Shown in pieces: positions 51,818-62,165 of a DNA stretch of 64,000 nt. Under the pieces are notes generated by a model, which was given only the letters and a program-made list of their open reading frames with translations, searched no databases and was not told the origin of the DNA. Source of the DNA: Halomonas sp. (GTDB lineage Bacteria > Pseudomonadota > Gammaproteobacteria > Pseudomonadales > Halomonadaceae); assembly GCF_011050415.1 (NCBI RefSeq), contig NZ_DRFS01000012.1, positions 90,043 through 154,042 of the forward strand, in the 5' to 3' direction. How positions within the stretch are numbered: position 1 is the stretch's first letter; the number at the start of each line of letters is the position of its first letter. The position numbers and the translations under genes were made by a program.

Positions 51818-53856
51818 ACGATCACCTCCTCAGCAGTCGTTGTTGCAGCGGGCCTGCGGGATTCGCCAGATGCATTACCCACGGGGCACTCTACCAGAGC
51901 ATCCGCCACCAGCTCGGCGATATCGCGCACCTTGGCGCTGGCATCCACCACGCCTTCCAGCATGGCAGTGCACTGCGGACAGCCAACCGCGACCAGCTCG
52001 GCGCCGCTTTCCTTAACGTCATTCATGCGCATATCGGGAATTCTGCGCTCGCCGGGAATATCGGTAATCGGTGCCCCACCGCCACCACCGCAGCAGCGTG
52101 AGCGGAAACCGGAGCGCTCCATCTCCTTGACCTCTATGCCCAGCGCCTTCAGCACTCGCCGCGGTGCCTCGTATTCGCCGTTGTAGCGGCCCAGGTAACA
52201 GGGGTCGTGATAGGTGACGCTGCCGCCTTTCCAAGGGGCAAAGGTCAGCCGACCGGCGTCATACAGTTCGGCAATAAAGGTGCTGTGGTGGCGCACCTTG
52301 TAGTTGGCATTGAAATCGGGGCCGCCCTGCCCTTCTTGAAGAAAGTCGCCGTACTCATTGCTCAGCACATGAAAGCTGTGGGGGTCGCAGGTAACAATCT
52401 GCAGAAAACGATACTTGGCCAGGGTAGCAATATTGCGCTTCGCCAGAGACTGGAACGTCGCTTCATCGCCCAGGCGCCGCGCCACATCGCCACTGTCTCG
52501 CTCTTCATTCCCTAACACAGCAAAGTCTACCTCGGCGGCTCGCAGCACTTTAACTAGCGCCCGCAGAGTGCGCTGGTTACGCATATCAAAGGCGCCATCC
52601 CCCAGCCATAGCAACACGTCGACCTGCTTAAGATCTGCCATGAGCGGTAGGTTAAGATCCGCCGCCCAGTTGAGCCGCGAGCCAGGATCGAAACCACCGG
52701 GGTTGTCGGTGGCGATCAGATTGTCGAGCACTTCGGCGCCTTTGTTGGGCGTTTTACCGCGCTCAAGCGTCAGGTGGCGGCGCATATCGACAATCGCATC
52801 CACGTGCTCGATCATCATCGGGCACTCTTCGACACAGGCGCGGCAGGTGGTACAGGACCATAGGGTCTCGGCGTCGACCAAGGTTTTCCCTTCCAGAGCC
52901 ACAATAGGCCCATGGGGCGAGCCAGCGTGTTCACCTACTGGCTTACCGGGGTAGGGTGAACCGGCATAAGCAGCATCACTGCCCCCGGCCATGCCCACTA
53001 CCATATCCTGGATTAGCTTCTTGGGGTTGAGCGGCTGACCGGCGGCAAAGGCCGGGCACACCGCCTCGCAGCGGCCGCACTGCACACAGGCATCAAAGCC
53101 CAGCAGCTGGTTCCAGGTAAAGTCAGCGGGCTTTTCCACGCCCAGGGGAGCCGTCTCATCCTCCAGATTCAGTGCCTTGAGGCCCGTTGAGCGGCCAGTG
53201 CCGCCTTTTTTCGTTGAGAAGCGCTCGGCGCGGCGATGGAAAGCCAGATGCAAGGCACCGGCGAAGGCGTGCTTCATGGGCCCGCCCCAGGTCATGCCAA
53301 AAAACATTTCCCCCAGGCCCCAGGCCACAACCCCCGCCAGCACCAGCGCCAGGAGCCAGCCACCACTGCCTTCAAGCAAACCTTCGGGCAGCAGACCCAC
53401 CGTGGGCAGGGTGATCAGGAAAACGCCTAGCGAAAACGCCATCAAACTCTTCGGCAGGCGCATCCATGGGCCCTTGGAGAGCCTAGCGGGCGGATTAATG
53501 CGGCGGCGCGCCACGAAGAGGCTGCCGACAAACATGGAGGCGCTAGCCAGTAGCAACAATCCGCCTAACAATGGGTTAGCGATACCAAGGCCATGCACCA
53601 AAATCATCAGCATGGCGGCTGCCACGAAGCCACCGGCGGTGGCCACGTGGGTGTTGGAGATCATTTTGTCACGCCCCACTACATGGTGCAGATCCACCAA
53701 ATAGCGGCGCGGCAGTGCCACCAGCCCCTTCAGCAGGTTAACCCGCGAGGGCCGCCCCTGGCGCCACAGGCGTATACGGCGTACAGCGCCGATTACCGCC
53801 AGGGCCAAAGCGGTGAAAATCAGTATCGGCAAGAGCGTTTCGAGCATAGTGCTCAC
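51814..53856 (-). CDS. dgcB: DgcB-type membrane Fe-S protein of dimethylglycine demethylation
   Basis: N-terminal TM segment, two CxxCxxCxxxCP ferredoxin motifs, C-terminal CCG domain (CCGGGGGA). Confidence 0.9.
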   Translation of the reverse strand: MSTMLETLLPILIFTALALAVIGAVRRIRLWRQGRPSRVNLLKGLVALPRRYLVDLHHVVGRDKMISNTHVATAGGFVAAAMLMILVHGLGIANPLLGGLLLLASASMFVGSLFVARRRINPPARLSKGPWMRLPKSLMAFSLGVFLITLPTVGLLPEGLLEGSGGWLLALVLAGVVAWGLGEMFFGMTWGGPMKHAFAGALHLAFHRRAERFSTKKGGTGRSTGLKALNLEDETAPLGVEKPADFTWNQLLGFDACVQCGRCEAVCPAFAAGQPLNPKKLIQDMVVGMAGGSDAAYAGSPYPGKPVGEHAGSPHGPIVALEGKTLVDAETLWSCTTCRACVEECPMMIEHVDAIVDMRRHLTLERGKTPNKGAEVLDNLIATDNPGGFDPGSRLNWAADLNLPLMADLKQVDVLLWLGDGAFDMRNQRTLRALVKVLRAAEVDFAVLGNEERDSGDVARRLGDEATFQSLAKRNIATLAKYRFLQIVTCDPHSFHVLSNEYGDFLQEGQGGPDFNANYKVRHHSTFIAELYDAGRLTFAPWKGGSVTYHDPCYLGRYNGEYEAPRRVLKALGIEVKEMERSGFRSRCCGGGGGAPITDIPGERRIPDMRMNDVKESGAELVAVGCPQCTAMLEGVVDASAKVRDIAELVADALVECPVGNASGESRRPAATTTAEEVIV

Positions 53857-53887
53857 CTCATCTTTGTTGCTATTGGCTTTGGCGGCG

Positions 53888-54047
53888 GCGCTGCTCCGGG
53901 GGAAGACCTACGCGAGGGCGCTGTAACCCCTCCTTGGGCGCTACTTTTGCCATCTGACCGCCATGGATGGCGGAAATGCCGTAAACGTATGGAACTGTTT
54001 TACGGCCCTGTCAAAAGACCCTCGCTACGGTCTCCCCCCGGCGCCCC
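53888..54047. repeat. Imperfect long hairpin repeat, copy A (between dgcA and dgcB)
   Basis: Arms CTCCGGGGGAAGACCTACGCGAGGG / CCCTCGCTACGGTCTCCCCCCGGCGCC; internal CGCTGTAACCCCTCCTTGGGCGCTACTTTTGCCATC; nested GCCGTAAAC...GTTTTACGGC hairpin. Confidence 0.75.
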
Positions 54048-54061
54048 GGCTCTCGCTCAGG

Positions 54062-56134
54062 TCAAAAGTCCTTGCAGATTCGCAAAGCATCGTAGATGGC
54101 CGCATGGGTGTTGCGCGGTGCCGTGCAGTCGCCCAGACGGAAGAGCAGGAAGCCATCTCCTTCTTCGTTCAGGCTCGGCTGAGGCTGAATGGCGTAGAGC
54201 GCCTCCAGATCCACCTGCCCTTTATTGCGGGACTGCTCTTTGAGGGCGTAGTAAAGCGCCTCATCAGGGCGTACGCCGTTCTCGACCACGACCTGATCCA
54301 CCACACGCTCTTCCAAAGCACCGGTGTACTCATTTTCAAGCACCGCCACTAGGCCATCGCCCTCGCGGTAAACCTTATGCAGCATCAGGTCGGAGGACAT
54401 GATCACCTCCTTCTCGTAGAGGCTGCGGTAGTAGGTGGGGAAGGTGGTGCCGCCCACCGCCGCGCCGGGCTTGATATCGTCGGTGACGATCTCTACCTTG
54501 GCGCCCTTGTCGGCGAGAAAATCCGCCGCCGAGACGCCGGAGAATTCGCAGATGGCGTCATAAATCAACACGTTTTTACCTGGCGCCACTTTGCCTGAGA
54601 GAATATCCCAGGTGCTGACCACCAGGCTCTCCTCGGTATTCTCCGAGTAGCCCCACTCGGGGTGCTGGCTAAGGAAGGGCTGGCCACCGGTAGCAAGCAC
54701 CACGATATCCGGGCGCAGATCGAGCAGCGTTTCCTCATCGGCGCGAGTACCCAGACGCAGATCGACTTTAAGACGCGCCAGCTCCAGCTGGTACCAGCGG
54801 GTGATACCGGCGATCTGATCACGCTGGGGCGCTTGGGCGGCAATCGTGATCTGTCCGCCCAAGGCGTCAGCAGCCTCAAACAGAGTGACATCGTGACCGC
54901 GCTCGGCGGCTACCCGCGCTGCCTCCATACCGCCGGGGCCACCGCCTACTACGACGACTTTGCGTTTGGCGCCTTCGGTCTTCTCGATGATATGCGGCAG
55001 CCCCATGTACTCCCGTGACGTCGCGGCGTTTTGAATACACAGCACGTCCAGACCCTGGTACTGGCGGTCGATGCAGTAGTTAGCGCCCACGCACTGCTTG
55101 ATCTGATCGATCTGGCCCATCTTGATCTTGGCGATCAGGTGAGGGTCGGCAATATGTGCCCGGGTCATGCCCACCAAGTCTACGTAGCCCCCTTCGAGGA
55201 TACGCTGGGCCTGATTGGGATCCTTAATGTTCTGGGCGTGGATCACCGGTACGTTCACCACTTCCTTGATCCCCGCCGCCAAGTGTAGGAAAGGCTCCGG
55301 CGGGTAAGACATATTAGGGATAACGTTGGCGAGGGTGTTGTGAGTGTCGCAGCCAGAACCGATAACGCCGAAGAAATCCACCATGCCGGTGGCATCGTAG
55401 TAGGCGGCGATCTGCTTCATATCATCGTGAGAAAGACCATCCGGGTGGAACTCGTCACCGCAAATGCGCATGCCGACGCAGAAGTCGTCGCCCACTTCAG
55501 CACGTACGGCTTTAAGCACTTCCATACCGAAGCGCATACGGTTCTCGAAGCTGCCGCCCCACTCGTCCTCACGCTTGTTGACCCGTGGGCTCCAGAACTG
55601 ATCGATCAAATGCTGGTGCACGGCAGAGAGCTCAACACCGTCGAGGCCCCCTTCCTTTGCCCGGCGAGCGGCCTGGGCAAAGTCGCCGACAATACGCCAG
55701 ATCTCTTCTTCCTCAATGGTCTTACAGGTCGAGCGGTGCACCGGCTCACGGATACCGGAGGGTGATACCAGGGTCGACCAGTCGAAACCGTCCCAGCGGG
55801 AGCGGCGCCCCATATGGGTAATCTGGATCATGATCTTGCCGCCATGCTTATGCACGGCATCGGCCAAATTCTGAAAGTGTGGAATAATGCGATCAGTAGA
55901 CAGGTTTACTGAGCTCCACCAGCCCTGAGGGCTATCGATGGAAACCACCGAAGAGCCACCACAGATACATAGCCCACAGCCGCCCTTAGACTTCTCTTCG
56001 TAATACCTAACGTAGCGCTCAGTGGTCATGCCTCCGTCAGTGGCATGCACCTCAGCGTGAGCGGTACTGACCACACGATTGCGGATGGTCAATTTGCCAA
56101 TCTGTATCGGCTCGAAAATTGCGTCGAATGCCAT
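54062..56134 (-). CDS. dgcA: Dimethylglycine demethylase subunit DgcA
   Basis: 690 aa OYE-like + 4Fe-4S (CVGANYCIDRQYQGLDVLCIQNAATSRE) + FAD domain; next to dgcB/etf and gbdR. Confidence 0.92.
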   Translation of the reverse strand: MAFDAIFEPIQIGKLTIRNRVVSTAHAEVHATDGGMTTERYVRYYEEKSKGGCGLCICGGSSVVSIDSPQGWWSSVNLSTDRIIPHFQNLADAVHKHGGKIMIQITHMGRRSRWDGFDWSTLVSPSGIREPVHRSTCKTIEEEEIWRIVGDFAQAARRAKEGGLDGVELSAVHQHLIDQFWSPRVNKREDEWGGSFENRMRFGMEVLKAVRAEVGDDFCVGMRICGDEFHPDGLSHDDMKQIAAYYDATGMVDFFGVIGSGCDTHNTLANVIPNMSYPPEPFLHLAAGIKEVVNVPVIHAQNIKDPNQAQRILEGGYVDLVGMTRAHIADPHLIAKIKMGQIDQIKQCVGANYCIDRQYQGLDVLCIQNAATSREYMGLPHIIEKTEGAKRKVVVVGGGPGGMEAARVAAERGHDVTLFEAADALGGQITIAAQAPQRDQIAGITRWYQLELARLKVDLRLGTRADEETLLDLRPDIVVLATGGQPFLSQHPEWGYSENTEESLVVSTWDILSGKVAPGKNVLIYDAICEFSGVSAADFLADKGAKVEIVTDDIKPGAAVGGTTFPTYYRSLYEKEVIMSSDLMLHKVYREGDGLVAVLENEYTGALEERVVDQVVVENGVRPDEALYYALKEQSRNKGQVDLEALYAIQPQPSLNEEGDGFLLFRLGDCTAPRNTHAAIYDALRICKDF

Positions 56135-56157
56135 GTTTGTCTCTCCTCGACCCCAGG

Positions 56158-56703
56158 TTAGCGGGCAGTGTCGGTCATCGGCTGGACAGTAAAGATGCCT
56201 ACATCACAGCCGTGTTCGGCGGCACTTTGCGTCTGCTCAGCAACGGTACGCAGTGAACTTCCGCGTGCAGCGAGGATTTGGTCCATGGCACCGGCAAACC
56301 AGCCGGTGAACATGTATTCAACCTTACGGCCTACCTTGCCCAACTGGTAAACGAAGGCGCTGTGCTCTAGCCGTACTCTTGCTGTACCGGCATCAAGATC
56401 GATCTGCTCCGTAATAAAGAGCCCCCAGCCACGCTGGGAGAGGCGCAACATATAGTGTTCAAAAACGTCCACGCCCTCGAGCCCATGGCATTCGGCCTCT
56501 TTCTCGCACCAGTGCCAGGCGCTCTTGTAGCCAGCGTGGTAGAGAATTTCAGCGTACTTCTCGACACCTAGCGCCTCCTCTACCGCCACATGGTTGTTAA
56601 TAAAGAAGTGTCGCGGCACATAGAGCATAGGCAGGGCATCGCTCGTCCAGACGCCGGTTTCGCTATCCACTTCGATGGGCAGTGCGGGGGCCAGTTTGGT
56701 CAC
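56158..56703 (-). CDS. Conserved DUF5943-like protein of the dgc locus
   Basis: 181 aa; sequence type and position match the small gene preceding dgcA in Pseudomonas; resembles V4R-type domains. Confidence 0.75.
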   Translation of the reverse strand: MTKLAPALPIEVDSETGVWTSDALPMLYVPRHFFINNHVAVEEALGVEKYAEILYHAGYKSAWHWCEKEAECHGLEGVDVFEHYMLRLSQRGWGLFITEQIDLDAGTARVRLEHSAFVYQLGKVGRKVEYMFTGWFAGAMDQILAARGSSLRTVAEQTQSAAEHGCDVGIFTVQPMTDTAR

Positions 56704-56745
56704 GGTTGTATTCCTCGGATCGTTGTTATGTCAGGTTGTCGACGG

Positions 56746-56853
56746 GGCTACCCCGGGAGCATGCCTACGAGGAGGCGCTATGAATCCATCCTTGGACGCT
56801 ACCGACGCCATCCCTGGCGTCGGACCTCCTCTACGGCATGCTCCCGGCGCCCC
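56746..56853. repeat. Long hairpin repeat, copy B (between the dipeptidase and DUF5943-like genes)
   Basis: Outer stem CCGGGAGCATGCCTACGAGGAGG / CCTCCTCTACGGCATGCTCCCGG and perfect inner stem CCGACGCCA-tccc-TGGCGTCGG. Confidence 0.85.
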
Positions 56854-56882
56854 TCACTTCGGAGACAGCCGCCTGCTCTTAG

Positions 56883-57860
<978 letters not shown>

Positions 57861-58034
57861 AGCTAAGCTCCAACATTGGTTAATGTAGCGAGCATAGCGC
57901 TGACGTTGGATTGGACTGCTCTTGGAAACGACGGTGGAAATTCCAAAAGCGTCATTGTTTCGTGAATACGACCATTACTCATGCTCCTGCAAACTTCGCA
58001 GTGGGGTGAGATTTAACTAGTCAGTTGTGATCAT

Positions 58035-58062
58035 AAAAAACGCTCCCCGAAGCTGGGAAGCG
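58035..58062 (-). terminator. Terminator downstream of gbdR
   Basis: Minus strand CGCTTCCC-agctt-CGGGGAGCG-TTTTTT. Confidence 0.7.
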
Positions 58063-58088
58063 CGTTTCAATTAGTGCGTTTAGCGGTA

Positions 58089-59249
58089 TTAGTTTAATAG
58101 CTGCACGCTGGCAAACGTAGGCTCCCCCTGAGCACAGGCAAGCGCTTGTTGGGCACTTGAAGGAGGTTCGTTTTTATATGGCTCGCCCCCCCATCGCTTG
58201 ATTAACGATGGCGCATTACTGCCGCTCCCCTGGCGGTCCAATCCACCCAGGCGCTCATTTCTTGGTGGTACTCCAAAGTATTCGCGGTAACACTTAGAAA
58301 AGTGGGGCGTAGAGACAAAGCCGCATACCGATGCAATTTCGATGATCGAAAGCGGCGTTTGCTTGAGCAATTGTCGAGCGCGGACTAAGCGTAATTTGAG
58401 GTAGTAGCGCGATGGGGAACAAAGCAGGTAGCGTTGAAATAGCCGCTCTAGCTGACGGCGGGAAACGCTGACATAACTCGCTAGTTCGTCGAGTTCAATT
58501 GGCTCTTCAATGTTAGCTTCCATTAAAGCGACGATTTCCAACAGCTTCGGTTGGGTAGTGCCCAGTACATGTTTCAGAGGCACTCGCTGCTGGTCTTGCT
58601 CGTTGCGCACACGCTCGTAGATAAACATCTCGGAGATGCCTGCCGAAAGCTCACGTCCATGGTCGTGGGCAATCAGATTAAGCATCATATCCAGCGGTGC
58701 AGTGCCGCCAGAGGCGGTGAATCGATCACGATCAATAGAGAACAGGTGCGGCGTCAGAATGACGTTGGGGAAAGCTTCCTGCATGGAGGCCAGGCACTCC
58801 CAGTGCACGCTGGTTTGATAGTGATCAAGCAACCCTGCCTGCCCTAGCGCCCAACTGCCCGTACATACTGAACCTAATCGTTTCAATTGGCGCGACTGCG
58901 ACTGCAGCCAGCGTATGTGCTCGCGGGTAACGCTGTGTTGCGGTCCTACCCCACCGCAAACAACTACCCATTCAAGCGATAACGGGGTATGCATAGAGGC
59001 ATCAGGCGTCACCTGCAGTCCATCACTCGCGCGTACGGGCAGGCCGTCTTGGGTCAGGGTATACCAACGATACAACTCGCGGCCGGCCAGCTGATTAGCC
59101 ATCCGCAAAGGGTCTATGGCTGATGCCAGCGAAATCAGGGTGAAATTATCTAACAGTAGAAAGCCAAGGGTTTGCGGTTCGCCCGCACGATTGGTATTTG
59201 CTGCCGTCTCTTTAACTTGATTTGATGTCATGGTCCTACCCTCCGTCAC
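58089..59249 (-). CDS. gbdR: GlxA/AraC-family regulator GbdR (glycine betaine/dimethylglycine-responsive)
   Basis: DJ-1/PfpI-like N-terminus, C-terminal AraC HTH (ISVSRRQLERLFQRYLLCSPSRYYLKLRLVRARQLL-type); adjacent to the dgc genes. Confidence 0.9.
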   Translation of the reverse strand: MTEGRTMTSNQVKETAANTNRAGEPQTLGFLLLDNFTLISLASAIDPLRMANQLAGRELYRWYTLTQDGLPVRASDGLQVTPDASMHTPLSLEWVVVCGGVGPQHSVTREHIRWLQSQSRQLKRLGSVCTGSWALGQAGLLDHYQTSVHWECLASMQEAFPNVILTPHLFSIDRDRFTASGGTAPLDMMLNLIAHDHGRELSAGISEMFIYERVRNEQDQQRVPLKHVLGTTQPKLLEIVALMEANIEEPIELDELASYVSVSRRQLERLFQRYLLCSPSRYYLKLRLVRARQLLKQTPLSIIEIASVCGFVSTPHFSKCYREYFGVPPRNERLGGLDRQGSGSNAPSLIKRWGGEPYKNEPPSSAQQALACAQGEPTFASVQLLN

Positions 59250-59645
59250 CTTTTAAATCATCAATTTTTTTCTTATTAGAATGTTAGGTGTCGCTGGCGT
59301 CTTTTGGTTTCCTATTACAGAAGTGAATACTCACTTGCACAGGGGCATAGCTCTTTGGTCGTATATTGACACGAATAGGGCGGATAGCGACAAAATCATC
59401 GCGCAAATTTGACCGCCAGTCGCAAATGAAACAGTGAAGGTCGCTCCCAAAGTTTTTATAGATTTCGAGTCAGTTCCTTAGTGAGATACCGAGGGCTATA
59501 GCAATAAATCGTCATTGGCATCACGCCCTTTCCCGAGCTTGAGCTGTCTTTTATTAACCAAAACGCTAATTGCCACTATATGACAGTCGACCGTTACTAT
59601 GTCTTATGGTTGACCCTCACAGCACAACAACAAAGGTAGTTAAAA

Positions 59646-60632
59646 ATGAAAATAGAGCGTCCATTTCCGCTCCATCTCCTGCCACCATTGGCTGCCGCTA
59701 CTTTATTAGTAAGTTTTTCAATGCAGGCAGCAGCCAATGAGTCGGTCAGTATTGGCGTTGCTCCTACGGCTTCGGGCTGGTACTTCGGTTACTCAGAACT
59801 TTCCCGGCTGATTAGCAACGACTCCCCTTTAGAGATCTCAGTACGCGAAACGGGGGGGTCCCAAGAAAATACCATTCGCTTGGGGAGAGGCGAGATCGAT
59901 TTTGCGCTGGTAGATGCGCCTGGCGCCTACGAGGCTTACCACGGCGAAGGTCGGTACGAGGGCAACGCACTTGAAGATATCAGAATGGTACTGTGGGTTG
60001 CCCCTTCCACCATGCACTGGGCAGTGCGCCAGGACAGCGGTATAGAAACATTTGAAGACTTGGACGGCCAACGCTTTAACCCCAGCAGCATTGGGGGCGG
60101 CGGCGAGTACATCACCGAATTAGTATTCGACACACTCGAGATCACCCCCGATTATCAGCGCATGAGCATGTCGGATGCTTCAGATGCGGTGGTGGATGGC
60201 CGGATTATCGGGTTTAGCTATAACGGTATCCCGCCTATTCCTGCTTTTACCGAGGTTCACTCCGCACGCCCCTTACGCGTACTCTCAATGAGTGAAGAGC
60301 AAGTAGCGACCGCCACGGAAGCGCTGCCCTTTCTATCTGCCGCGACGATCCCCGCAGGCACTTATCGCGATATGCCGGAAGCCACCACGCTGGGCACCTA
60401 TATCGGCGTTGCAAGTAGTACTGACCTATCCGAGGATACTGTTTACGAGTTTACACGCGCCTATTGGGAAAATGTCGAACGTCTGGGACAGACATTTGCG
60501 CCGGCTCAGGGCGTAACGCCTGAGATTTCGGTTGAAAACACCGCCTCTCCGCTTCACGCAGGCGCTGTACGCTATTACCAGGAAATTGGCTTGGACGTGC
60601 CAAGCGAACTACTGCCTCCTGAAATGCAATAG
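59646..60632 (+). CDS. TAXI-family TRAP-type solute receptor, secreted
   Basis: Signal peptide then SIGVAPTASGWYFGYSELSRLI...VRETGGSQENTIRLGRGEIDFALVDAPGAYEAYHG. Confidence 0.88.
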   Translation: MKIERPFPLHLLPPLAAATLLVSFSMQAAANESVSIGVAPTASGWYFGYSELSRLISNDSPLEISVRETGGSQENTIRLGRGEIDFALVDAPGAYEAYHGEGRYEGNALEDIRMVLWVAPSTMHWAVRQDSGIETFEDLDGQRFNPSSIGGGGEYITELVFDTLEITPDYQRMSMSDASDAVVDGRIIGFSYNGIPPIPAFTEVHSARPLRVLSMSEEQVATATEALPFLSAATIPAGTYRDMPEATTLGTYIGVASSTDLSEDTVYEFTRAYWENVERLGQTFAPAQGVTPEISVENTASPLHAGAVRYYQEIGLDVPSELLPPEMQ

Positions 60633-60930
60633 TGCTGACGCCCCGCCTCTTAGTTTATTTGGACTTTGAGGGGGGTATGCTTGTTCAAGATTGTTAGTCC
60701 CTCCCCATAATGCAGATTTTTTCGATGCAGTTACTAACTGACATGAAAGTTATTGTCGATTGCCCGACATGATTGTTACTATATGTAATATTTTTTTATA
60801 ATTTGTAGGAACAAAAAAACAACATGTGCCGCCGTTGCCAATATCTTCTTCCTTATCCAAGGTGCCGAGGAGTAACTGCGCTGACTGACTCCCTAAAGAG
60901 GCCGCTGATTTACACAGGGAGAACGACCCT

Positions 60931-62145
60931 TTGCCGTCACTAATAAAGCAACACCGTGTGCACTGGTTGACGGGACAGTTTCATGAACCTAGCAGAGAAG
61001 CAATGTATCGCAGGACAATCAGGCCAAGAGTACGGTTTGAAGCCTGCCTTTCATTGACCTTAGTGGCATTAATCTTTGGCATGTTTGGTATTTCGGACTA
61101 CTACTATCTTGGCATATCCAGAGAATTTTATACGTTGGTCGCCATACGTCTTGTGGTAGCTAGCTCTTGTCTGTACCTGGCACTCATTATCAGGCGCTGG
61201 GGCAACTATTCCCGTAACATTTGGTTGCATGCATTGCCGCTGTGGATACTGGCGACAGGAATAATATTGATTGTTCCCTTACGCCCGGAGACTTTCGCCA
61301 CTCAATTAATAGCAGTCGTAGTGGCCATCATCGCTTTTTACCTTCTGATCCCGAACCTCCTCACAGTTGCGACCCCCGCCAGTATCTATTTGAGTATTGG
61401 GTTTGTCGCGGCCGCCGTCATTTTTGCGGAGATTTCGTCAGTGATGACGCTTCGTATAGCACTACTACTGGTTATGACCAACCTAGTGGGATTTTTTGCT
61501 TTACGCCGTTTAGAGTCCCTGCAGCGTAAGCAATTTGCCCATCTTCACGAAGAACGTGATCAAAATCGCCTGTTACTCAAAGAGATAGCTCACCGCCAAT
61601 CACTGGAAGCACAGCTGCGTATGCTCGCAGAGCAAGATGCTCTAACGGGCTTGGATAGCCGAAGTCATTTCATGAAACGGGCTCAGGCCCTGCTTAAGCG
61701 CTCACAACTAGATAAGGCGCCGTTTACCCTTTTCATGATCGATGTAGATCATTTCAAATCTATCAACGATACCTGGGGTCATAGTCATGGCGACTGGGTA
61801 CTAACTAAGATTGCGGGAGCCTGCATACAATCCCTCCGCCCCCAGGATGTGATTGGGCGTTTCGGAGGCAAGGAGTTTTTAGTTGCCCTCCCAGACACCA
61901 GCCTCGACGATGCCCAAAGGGTGGCAGAGCGCCTGCAGCAGAAAGTCACCGAGCTGCCGTTGAAGGAAGAAATGAGCGAACTGCGACTGAGTGTGACGAT
62001 AGGTATCGCTATAGCTCACGCCGAAGAGAGCAACCTTGAACCCCTAATCAAACGAGCGGATCAAGCGCTTTACGTTGGCAAACGTAACGGACGGAATCAG
62101 GTAGTGATGTCTGGCATAGGGCTGCCGGAAGGCTTTTCCAGTTAA
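60931..62145 (+). CDS. Membrane GGDEF-domain protein with GGKEF active-site motif
   Basis: Several N-terminal TM helices; C-terminal DALTGLDSRSHF, FMIDVDHFKSINDTWGHSHGD, IGRFGGKEFLVALP. Listed start is TTG. Confidence 0.9.
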   Translation: MPSLIKQHRVHWLTGQFHEPSREAMYRRTIRPRVRFEACLSLTLVALIFGMFGISDYYYLGISREFYTLVAIRLVVASSCLYLALIIRRWGNYSRNIWLHALPLWILATGIILIVPLRPETFATQLIAVVVAIIAFYLLIPNLLTVATPASIYLSIGFVAAAVIFAEISSVMTLRIALLLVMTNLVGFFALRRLESLQRKQFAHLHEERDQNRLLLKEIAHRQSLEAQLRMLAEQDALTGLDSRSHFMKRAQALLKRSQLDKAPFTLFMIDVDHFKSINDTWGHSHGDWVLTKIAGACIQSLRPQDVIGRFGGKEFLVALPDTSLDDAQRVAERLQQKVTELPLKEEMSELRLSVTIGIAIAHAEESNLEPLIKRADQALYVGKRNGRNQVVMSGIGLPEGFSS

Positions 62146-62165
62146 GAAAATCAGACATTTCCCTG

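Noticed and set aside
53593-54243. ORFs crossing the dgcB start and the dgcA-dgcB spacer
   Set aside because: Overlap dgcB/dgcA coding ends and the hairpin repeat; no support as genes.
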